Below, piece after piece: positions 11,716-20,688 of a stretch of DNA of 64,000 nucleotides. The position numbers were made by a program, and so were the translations under genes. The number at the start of each line of letters is the position of its first letter. Within the stretch, counting starts at the first letter, position 1. The stretch comes from Sipunculus nudus (lineage: Eukaryota > Annelida > Sipuncula > Golfingiida > Sipunculidae). The stretch lies in assembly GCA_026874595.1 (NCBI GenBank), contig CM049307.1:80762643-80826642 (forward strand), read 5' to 3'. The notes under the pieces were generated by a model. That model was given only the letters and a program-made list of their open reading frames with translations, was not told where the DNA came from and ran no database searches.

Positions 11716-11900
11716 ATAATCGTAATCAGTAATCGTAATCAATTACAATCGATTACATTTTTTAAGTAATCTTAATCGTAATTGATTACATTTAATTTTA
11801 AAGCAAAGTAATTGTAATCGTTATCAATTACTCTCCCAATGTTATCGTAATCATGATAATTAGATATGATTACATTGATTACTTTTGTTTTTTTTCCAAT
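11716..11900. repeat. left subterminal TAATCG/CGATTA repeat cluster
   Basis: Many overlapping copies of TAATCGTAATC and ATCGATTAC in both orientations. They mirror the right-end cluster at 16393-16540. Clusters of short motifs like this are commonly transposase-binding sites in hAT elements. Confidence 0.75.
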
Positions 11901-12714
11901 TTTAAACAGCTACAGTTAATGTTTCTTAAACACTGAACTTTCATGTTTAACACTAAAAAACCATGCAGCTGTTGTGACACCTGACAGCCATCAAATTATA
12001 CTTACGTAGTAGATGTATCTAATGGAAGTTAGGTAGGTTGCTTGTGTTAGCATTCTGCAGTGAAATAAGAGAAGAATAAATAAAATCGGCATTTTAAATT
12101 TAATTTCTACCATATGAAGTTTGTTTATCATAATTTTATTAAAGACCATAGTGAAGTGCTTACTATAATAGCTGTTAATTATACTTACTTGCGTAACTGG
12201 TGATGCAAAAATGAGCAGTCATAGTAAGCCAGGAAAAATTCACCTGCCAGTTAACTCCTGAGCAAATCAGTTCATTAATATATGAGCAAAGACTTTAAAC
12301 CTAGTCATGATTAATTTTCCACATACACCATAAACAGAAACCTTTGTACAACATCTTGACCACACAAACTATATGTTCAATAGCTTACATTGCTTAAATG
12401 CATAAAACAACATATCATAACTTATCATACCTTAAACGTTCAGATTTAACATTTTAAAAGGGAAAATAAACAGACGCAGCCCTATGTCTGTCATGTACAT
12501 GCATCTATACTGAAATATAAAACAAAACTCAAGGATAAAGGGATCCATTTCTATAAAGTATGTATGCCCAGAGCTACTAGCTGCTTTAGCTATAGGACAG
12601 TATTGGCTGACAACATTTCACATCTTATATTTTACAAAAATATAGTCAGTGGTCAGCTAAAACTTGTTAAGTAATGCTAAGCTAATAATAGGCAGGTCAA
12701 TATATAAAAATATA

Positions 12715-12925
12715 TGTTCTGACCCTAAAAAAAATTGCAACAAAAGGTTTTTTTTGCTTAAGCTAGATCTATAGGTCTTCTGCATCTCCAGAAAAAAGTC
12801 TCCCGAAATCGGAACTCGGGAAAGGGGTGAGATTACATTATTTCAAGATGGCGGTTGACCAGAATTTCAAAGGTCTACAACCCTTTTATGCTCATTTTAA
12901 CCCCATAAATGTATTAAAAACAATT
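12715..12925. repeat. inner inverted repeat, left arm
   Basis: This arm pairs with the reverse complement of about 15725-15945. Shared blocks include GCAACAAAAGGTTTT, ATCTCCAGAAAAAAGTCTCC, GACCAGAATTT and AATGTATTA. The arms are about 200 bp, with mismatches, and flank the coding region closely. Confidence 0.7.
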
Positions 12926-15548
12926 GAAAACAATCGTGTTGATGCTTTGTAGCTTTCATACACTAATGAACATGCTTGGCGCCATTGGGACCCTCATGGC
13001 AGGGTCTGGTCTCCAAGACGTTTTTGAAGAGGTTTATGGAGAGAATGCTGTGAAACATATAATGACGGGGAAGTCCGTTCAACGTGGTTTCAGGGGCCAT
13101 CTGTTAGTTAAGAAGTGCTTAAATGGGATATTGGTCACTGAATTGACGGACCAGTATGCAGATTTTTGCAGGGATTGTCACTGAATGTGATGAACTCTAC
13201 AGTTCGTTGTTAACAGGAGACACGACTGCTGAGTCTCTCGTCTCTGAAAGTGGAGGTGGACAGAATTCTCAAAGAGATAAAGAGTGGCCTTGCTGAACGG
13301 TCGCGGACAAGCAAACTTTTGCTTTCATACATGGGTATGATTAAAGCAGCAAGAATGCTTGTATATGCAGATAGAACAGGTTCATGGGCCACATATCTCT
13401 GGGCTTTAGGGCAATATCTACCTATTTTTGCAGCAGCAGGGCATAATAATTATCTGAAGTCAGTATATCTGTATCTGCTAGAGATGAAAGACCTTGAATC
13501 TAGACACCCAGAAGTGTTTAGAAAGTTCATGGAGGGATTCCATGTAATTCGAAGAACAGATCAATTTTGGGCTGGACTTGGAGCAGATCTTGTGATTGAG
13601 CAGACTTTGATGAGGTCACTGAAACTCTCTGGAGGTCTCACAAGAGGAAGCGGTGTAACTGAAGAGCAGCGTACCCTGTGGACAATGTCAGCACCCGTGT
13701 GTTCGGAATACAGTGCTGCTTTACAGGAATTGACTCATAATGTGTTTACTACAAGTGAGCAGCATAAAGAGGGGTCAGAGGCAAGGATAAACAGGGACCA
13801 GTCAGACTTGTCAAAGATCAAAGCCAAACTCGAGTAATCTGGCCAATGTTCACAGAACAGTACTTTGCGCAATATTGTAACAGGCTTAGTAGCTCATGAC
13901 TGATGATGTTGATGACTTTCAAAGCGCATGACAGAAAGTGATCGATAGGTTTGTGGGGCAACCAGTATTTACATATTCTTTTAGAAGAAAGGACAAGGCA
14001 AAAGCACGTGGTGACTCATCCGCTGTCAAAGTAGCACCAGACAAGTCCATAGGCCCTGCATTGCTGTTGCAGAGACTGATTGCGATTTCTAGGGCTGGAG
14101 ATGTGTTTTTGGAAAGTGCACTTGAATTTGAATTAAGTCCATTTCCGCCAGCTCTATTTGAGGCAAAGTATGTCCTCAGAAAGCCAGAAAAACCCCAACT
14201 GACCAGAGCTATTGAAGAACATGCGAAAGGGCAGCCTGATAAACCTGTAACAACTGAAATTCCTAAGACTGACAATTATGTTTTAGATGGGGGTTCTCTT
14301 ATTCATCGGGTCTCATGGACTAAAGGCAATACCTATGGTACCATCGCTGATTCTTATGTAGACTTCACCTTAAGAACTATGGCAAAGCTACTGTGGTGTT
14401 TGACGGATACAAAGATAATATACCGTCCATCAAGGATAGTTGCCATGAGAGGCGTCAACAAAAATCGCAACCATCAGTCAGTGTCACTCCAGAAACAAAA
14501 TTTATGGGGGAAACACAACTTTCTGGGAAGGGGAAGCAACAAACATGCACTGATAAATGTCATAAGTGCCAAACTGCGGGAAAAAGGCTGCGATGTTGTG
14601 AGCTGTGAGGGCGACGCTGGTCGGGAAATTGTTCAAGCTGCCATTGCAGCTTCTGTGTATGGGCCCACCACTCTAATTGGAGAGGACACAGATTTGTTGA
14701 TGCTTCTCCTGTGTTTCATGAATCCAGATAATAAGAGCTTGTTTTTTCGCTCTGACATGAAATCTGAGACACTATTCATGTGTACAACATTAACAAACTC
14801 AAAGTCTTGCTTGGGGAACCACTGTGTTCTCACTTGCTATTTGCTCACAGCTTTACAGGATGTGATAAGACTTCGCGGATATATGGTGTTGGGAAAAAGC
14901 CACTTTTCCAGAGGTTGGTTAAAGGTGAGAAAGATATAAAAATCATGTGCAGTTTGCTTTACCAACCCTAGTGAGACATGTGAAAAAATTGAACAGACTG
15001 GGCATAAAGCCATGATTTTGCTTTTTGGTGGAAAAGCATCCGATGAATTGGTTGGTTTGAGGCAACGTGTATCGAAAAAGGTTGTTTCTGTCACAAGTTT
15101 TGTGGCCCCAGAACCCCCCCCCCCCTCCCCCACTCCATCAGCCACTAAGTACCAGTCTCATAGATGTTACTACCAAATAATGACATGGCTCGGCAAAGAG
15201 AGTGATCTTGATGCTACACAGTGGGGTTGCCAATATGAAAATAGCCAATTCCGTCCCATTATGACTGCGAAATTTCCAGCGCCGGACAGCCTGCTGAAGG
15301 TTGTTCATTGCAATTGCACAACTGGATGTACCTCACGACGCTGCACCTGTCAGGTATATGGCTTACCGTGTACATCTGTGTGTGGGCAGTGTCAGACTTT
15401 GTCTTGTGAAAACCCGTTTAACCAGTCTTATCTTGTAGATTCTGACAAAGACCAAGACGAAAACGATGACTCTGAATCTGATGTATGTACATGGTACATG
15501 GAAATGTACAATGTAGCCTGCCTAGCCCCGTGCAATGACGTCACATGA
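12924..15548 (+). pseudogene. decayed FEN1/XPG-like PIN nuclease with C-terminal CXC domain (family uncharacterised)
   Basis: The coding sequence is spread over at least five frames (12924-13184, 13250-13837, 13938-14390, about 14390-14560, then about 14560-14770, 14780-14970 and 15012-15548), so it is a broken gene. I recognise the family as an uncharacterised, multi-copy protein of molluscs and cnidarians. The N-terminal half is helical (FHTLMNMLGAIGTLM; RRTDQFWAGLGADLVIEQ). Motifs then follow in FEN1/XPG order: YVLDGGSLIHRV (first acidic motif), VVFDGYKD, CEGDAGREIVQAA (where FEN1 has its acidic GEAEA), GEDTDLLMLLL, then HSFTGCDKTSRIYGVGKK (acidic motif plus H2TH-like helix). The C-terminus CNCTTGCTSRRCTCQVYG plus three further cysteine pairs fits a Tesmin/TSO1 CXC zinc domain. 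The nuclease reading is inference from motif order. DNA binding by the CXC is known for that fold. Confidence 0.6.
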
Positions 15549-15724
15549 AGTCAACTTGATTCAAGCCTGATGTAATTCTGTTGAAAGACCTGGTTGTGTA
15601 GTATTTCTTATATATTACTAACAAATTGCCCAAGTCAAATTGCTCTAGACGTAAAAGTAGTTGCTCATGACGTCGACATGGATTCATGATGACGTCATAC
15701 AGAACTTTTATTATGCTTATTTGG

Positions 15725-15945
15725 TTTTGGTATCATGTTTCTATCTGTTTGTAATACATTAATGGGGGTTAAAATGAAGCATTAAGGAGTTATAAACGAG
15801 TAAAATTCTGGTCGACGGCCATCTCCCGGGCTTCGAATTTGGGAGACTTTTTTCTGGAGATCTTTAAGACCAAATAAACAATATGAAATCATAAAACCTT
15901 TTGTTGCGATTTTTTTAGGTAAAACCAGATATTGATCTGACTATA
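15725..15945. repeat. inner inverted repeat, right arm
   Basis: Reverse-complement partner of 12715-12925. It starts about 180 bp after the CXC stop codon. The duplicate copy at about 29591-29811 retains this arm alone. Confidence 0.7.
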
Positions 15946-16392
15946 AGCTGAAAAGGGTGAAGAGCATGTTTATGGAGATAGCATAAGATTTCCATGGAAC
16001 TACAGAGGGAGTCCAGTTCTTTTCCAGGAGGTATATAGTTATCAAAGAGAGCATGGCTTCTGTGTAACATATATTGTTTGCTCATGCAGTGTTCTAAACC
16101 AGCCATTAGTCTTTGACAGATCCATGAGGAGAACACGTAAGGCTTTGTGGGTTATGCTGTCCAGCCGGTGACAGAGCCTGATGCAGCCCCTGTAGTAGCA
16201 TTTGAAATGATATAAATCATTTCTAGTTATTCTTCCGACTATTTGATGTATCTCATATCTTGATGAGGCTAACTATTAGATCTAAATACTCTGCAAGTTT
16301 TCTTTTCTTTGATGGATTTGAATTAAGGTTAGAATAGAGTATACAATTCTTGTGTTATCTTTTGACAATATTAAGGTTTGTAGTAATGGCTG

Positions 16393-16550
16393 TAATCATG
16401 ATTACTGTTTGAAGTTATCATAAAGTAATCGTAATCATAATCGATTACATGAACTTATTTTGGTAATCGTGATTGTAATCGTAACCGTTTGCATTCAAAG
16501 TAATCGTAATCGTAATCGATTACACATATCAAGTAATCGTCCCATATCTA
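16393..16550. repeat. right subterminal repeat cluster and terminus of the PIN-CXC element
   Basis: TAATCG/CGATTAC motifs end in ...CGTCCCATATCTA, the inverse of the left terminus. The same terminus is present in copy 2 at 30259-30416. Confidence 0.7.
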
Positions 16551-16597
16551 GTATCCTCATCCTTAACCTCAGTGTCCGAAGATGTTTTTTAACCGGC

Positions 16598-16679
16598 ACT
16601 TTGTCACCTTTTTATACACATTAAACGTATAAATTGGTATAATTTTATACGTTTAATGTGTATGAAAAGGTGACAAAGT
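16598..16679. repeat. long hairpin (about 36-bp arms)
   Basis: Arm 16598-16633 is almost perfectly complementary to 16643-16679, with a 9-base loop TTGGTATAA. The arm begins ACTTTGTCACCTTTTTATAC. It is probably the end of a palindromic miniature element. It is followed by a GTCCGTCCGTCC-containing repeat that is also in copy 2. Confidence 0.85.
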
Positions 16680-16972
16680 CTGTGCGTCCGTCCGTCCTTT
16701 CGTCGGTTATGCTCCCCAGGAGTCAGATGGATTTTCCCGAAACCCAGCCACATGCTTACGCTAAAGTGATCAATGGAAAATCTAGGGACTCTCTCGATTT
16801 GACCCGATCATGATATCAGCGGTCATGCCATCATAGGTTCATGATCTGTCACATTGATCATAACTGATAAAATGGAAATTCTTACAATAGTTGTGGTGAA
16901 AATATTTCCTTTTTTGCAACGGCAAGGCCCTATATAATTCCACGCGTGATGTAGCCCTCCATTATAAATATC

Positions 16973-16973
<1 letters not shown>

Positions 16974-17033
<60 letters not shown>
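16974..17033. repeat. (TA)n microsatellite
   Basis: A 60 bp alternating TA tract. The copy-2 counterpart at 30840-30901 is two bases longer. Confidence 0.9.
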
Positions 17034-17037
<4 letters not shown>

Positions 17038-17158
17038 GTTTAGGATAAATTAATACATTTAAACATCAATTGTTAGTAAACATTTGCAAGTTCATCATGT
17101 ATATTACAAAAACCCTCAAAAACTTAACATTTTGCGCTTAGCAAAATATTGCACAAGT

Positions 17159-17183
17159 TAACGGGTCTTCAAGAGACCCGTTA
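17159..17183. repeat. short perfect hairpin
   Basis: TAACGGGTCT and AGACCCGTTA form 10-bp perfect arms around a five-base loop. It sits at the edge of a repeat-like block and is also present at 31027-31051 in copy 2. A terminator role is unlikely in this context. Confidence 0.75.
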
Positions 17184-17189
17184 GCTTAG

Positions 17190-18440
17190 CGGAAATTGAC
17201 ATCTGGTGAAGTTGCAGTGGAAGCTGCATTGTAAAGTTTAAGGTCAGATATATAAGCATAAGTTTGGACAAGGCAGTCATAAGGGATGTAATGTGACTAC
17301 AAGATGTTATAATTCCCAATGACGAACCTCTTTTAGCGTGTATATCTAACCTTACCTTGAAAAGCCTCAAACAAACTGTTTCCATTTCATTTGATTTTTG
17401 GCGAGCGCTAATCACAACCTGTAGATGAAATAACCGAATTTGTACCTAACGAATTTGTTGTGCAAAGGCGATTTATACTCCTTCTTTTTTAATTGTGGAA
17501 TCCGGAAGTCTTAAAATTCCTGTTCGCCAAGGAAAAAGAGCATGCGCGTGGTTTCTGTAGATCACTTTGCATCAATGAAACTTGAATTTAACCATATTGA
17601 TGCAGTAAAATAGGAATCGTTTATTTTATTATTGTTTCATTATTTAAAGTTAATGTTGCTAATTAAAGAAACGTACATAAACAGGAAATTTTGTTTGAAT
17701 TTGTTAATTTACAAAAATCATAGTCGAACAGATAAATTTGAATATCATATGAGAATGTATGAAAATTAAAAGAAAGCATTAATAACCCTGTATTGAAATG
17801 TCATCGACTTTTTGTATTATAAAAGGTTGTTTCGGTGCTCCGAGTCAATTGTATTTTTTTACCTTGTTAAAGATTGGACTAAGACACTTGGTGTGGAAAA
17901 GATGATTCTGTTACAGAAAGATATTTCTGATAGATAACTAAGAAGTTGAATTTTGTCTACATATATCCCAAATACATATATTAAACCTTCCGTTTGGGAA
18001 ACAGCTGATATCCTTGAAGGTCAATGACGAAGTGACGCCTAGTGGCTGCACTTGCGGTCTCTCCTTAAATATTGGTTGGAGATAGTAAAAAAGTGTTTTT
18101 AGTGTATAAATTGATAGAGTAAGGTTGCAACAGTCAAGGATTATATAGGAGCTTAATTTTAGCCGAAAGAAGACTGAAGTGAACTCAGTTTTTCTCCAGT
18201 TGTATGCTCAGTAGAGGCCCTAGTACCCGGCACGACAAAACTGTGGCCAGCCACCAGTGACTTTCTGACCAGTTTTAGATGATTGGCCACTACATTTGAT
18301 CGGTCTTTGTATGTCCGACTAAGGACCCTTGGATTGTGTTCTAAAACACTAACAAAAAGAGGATTTACTGGTGTCACGATACGCATAAGGCACATTCACA
18401 AGGTAAACCACTGTTGCATGCAAACATAAACAAATCATCT
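17190..18440. other. no gene recognised
   Basis: The minus-strand frames at 17158-17415 and 18159-18395 have no recognisable domains. The sequence is duplicated unchanged, except for two bases, in copy 2. Confidence 0.4.
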
Positions 18441-18444
18441 GAAG

Positions 18445-19830
18445 TTGACTGGAATAATCTTTTTAAAGTGGACATTTCACACTTCTATCGAAAATAGAAA
18501 TAACATTGTAGATAATAAAAGATTTGCACTGATGAAATCAGGGTCGATTTCAAAGAAGGAAACAAATATATGCTCTTTTATATTGGACAATAATATGCAT
18601 GTGTGTGCTCTCACTAAAACTTGGCTTAGAGAGGATGTGCCTGGTTAGATATCACTGAGCCAAATGGTTCCATATGCCTTCAGTTGTATCCATTATCCAA
18701 GGCCAGCAAACGGTGGTGGAGTATAACTGATATTCCACCAAAGACTACGTCTCAAAAGAGCATCTGAAAGGAGCACAGTTGGTAACTCCTTTGAGGCTCT
18801 TTACAGTTACATATCCAGTATATTTACTTTTCGCATCATGGTTGTATATTGACCACCGCCATCGAGGAAAAATAATTGAAAACCGTCTCAGTTTCGTAGT
18901 CCCTTGAATACTACTCCTCATTTTGTGGTAACATAGTCATTACGGGAGATTTTAACATTCATGTAGATAATAATAATGATAAATATGCTGAAGATTTCCT
19001 GTTTTTGAAACATTCTTTTGGGTACCGTAAACATGCGATTCAGATGACTCACAGGCGAGGACATACTTTATACTTGATTCAACCACGTGAATATGACATT
19101 TCAGTTATTCAGAATATTCATACATGGGATCCAGTCATTCAGATCACATGGAAGTCTGTGGGGCACTGCAACTTGCACAGCCTAATCAATGGGAGAGTTA
19201 TGTGAGATACCGAAAATTGCGATCACTTGACCACATTGCTTTCATGCAGGAATTAACTAAATCTTCTGTATGCGAAAAAAAAGTGACGATGCTGATTCTT
19301 ATAATGATGCTGTTGTTTTGTGTTACAATAATGTACTTTGTGAAATTCCTGACCAGGTATTACCTGAGAGAACACGGAAGATAGTGATTTGTGAGGAATC
19401 AAAGAGGATCGATGAACACTTAAGAGAGGCAAAGCAGAGGATAAGTCAAATGGAGCGGTTGTACAACAAAACGACGCTGGAAGCTTATAAACAGATATTT
19501 ATTGAACAAACGAAAGTGAAAAAGTGACTGATCACGATTTTTAAACAAAATTGGTATGGTGAAGTGATTGACAACGCCAGTCATGGTGGAACTCTTTCTA
19601 TAGTTGCTAATGAACTTTTAGGTCGTTCGAAGAAACATTTTTGTGTTACCTGATTATTCCTCAACTGAAGAAATTATGTCCAGATTTGGTGATTATTTTA
19701 TCAGAAAAATCAAACCAATTCAGGACGGTATAGAACACAGTCGAGAATTAGATGCAGAGGGTCTTATACCTCAGTGTGAGGTTTACTGGACTCAGTTCAC
19801 ACAGGCCGGTGTTCATAATGTTTGTTAACT
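18445..19830 (+). pseudogene. decayed non-LTR retrotransposon, endonuclease and linker region
   Basis: Successive frames on the plus strand give the landmarks of a LINE AP-endonuclease domain. CALTKTWLRED lies at about 18607. A frame then carries YPRPANGGGV, then ITGDFNIHVDNNND (about 18940) with the DFN motif, and THRRGHTLYLI (about 19044). After this comes the basic linker REAKQRISQMER (about 19420) and a LPDYSSTEEIMSRFGDYF stretch (about 19645). Many stops and frameshifts are present. The element stops before any reverse transcriptase, where the TLR-unit homology starts near 19905. The layout resembles CR1/Jockey-group elements, but the clade is not determined. It is dead as a coding unit. 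Confidence 0.6.
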
Positions 19831-20352
19831 CATCCGATCCTCCCCTAACATGTCCGACGGGCTTGACCCAGTTCCGACCGAGCTACCTCTCCCAAACCTA
19901 CGCCAAATACTCAGGAAAGTCAAAGCACCAGTGTTACAGTCTAATAGGTTGTTGCTGTGCTCATAAACCAGCTTTCAAAAGTCACTAGGCAGGGATTTGT
20001 TAAATAACCTATCCTAGGAGCTCATTCTGTCTTCACTGTCTTCATTTTTTCTGTATTCGTCTCTACGATTCGTGAGTGACAGGGATAAAATAAAGGTTGC
20101 GAACGTTTCCCATAGGTTGCAAGATAGACATATAGTGGTTCTCGGTTTAACAGTGGTAGTTACAACAAATTTTGACTTTTGAATTATTCCAAGCTTCATG
20201 TACAGAAACAGATTCAACAAACATGTTTTTCTTGATCATACACAATATCTACCAGGTAATGCATCAACACCGATCACGAAATCACGTATATTACCATTAA
20301 ACAATATATAGGCATGTGAGAGTGGGCTTGTGTGATGAAATATTGAATATAA

Positions 20353-20358
<6 letters not shown>

Positions 20359-20400
<42 letters not shown>
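20359..20400. repeat. (TA)n microsatellite downstream of TLR B
   Basis: About 42 bp of alternating TA at the position equivalent to the tract at 3548-3620. Confidence 0.9.
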
Positions 20401-20402
<2 letters not shown>

Positions 20403-20688
20403 TTACTTAAAATGGGTTGTGGACATGCTGAATTCTACTAGAAAGGCATGTATAAGATAAAAAAAAGTTCGGATTGTGTCATTACCTAATATATTTCATG
20501 ATTTCATTTATTTATTAATAAATTTCATTGGAGTGCCTTATATACACAACGTAATTTAGTAGGATTGTCACAGGGTCTCCAAATAATGCATTTGTTGGAA
20601 ATTTCTTAATGTTTCTTAATGTCCAATGGTATAATATGCGCCCCACAGGATCCTATCTGGTAAAATTCAAAATTCAAAGCTATTGCGT

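Larger units (their letters stand above)
11706..16550. mobile_element. hAT-like-ended DNA transposon carrying a PIN nuclease-CXC gene
   Basis: A 4.85 kb element. The left end is CAGACATGGGATAAT and the right end, reverse-complemented, is TAGATATGGGACGAT, a hAT-style YAGNNATGGG terminus. Both subterminal regions (11716-11900 and 16393-16540) are packed with degenerate TAATCGTAATC / AATCGATTAC repeats. Inside them lies a second inverted-repeat pair (about 12715-12925 and 15725-15945) that brackets the gene. The flanking octamers match at seven of eight positions. No hAT transposase (DDE, BED finger or dimerisation region) is visible. The only gene is the decayed nuclease-like gene, so it is either the element's own protein or cargo. 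The 13.8 kb tandem duplication begins inside this element. Confidence 0.65.

Noticed and set aside
18445-19830. Active LINE
   Set aside because: Stops and frameshifts interrupt the endonuclease region and no reverse transcriptase follows.
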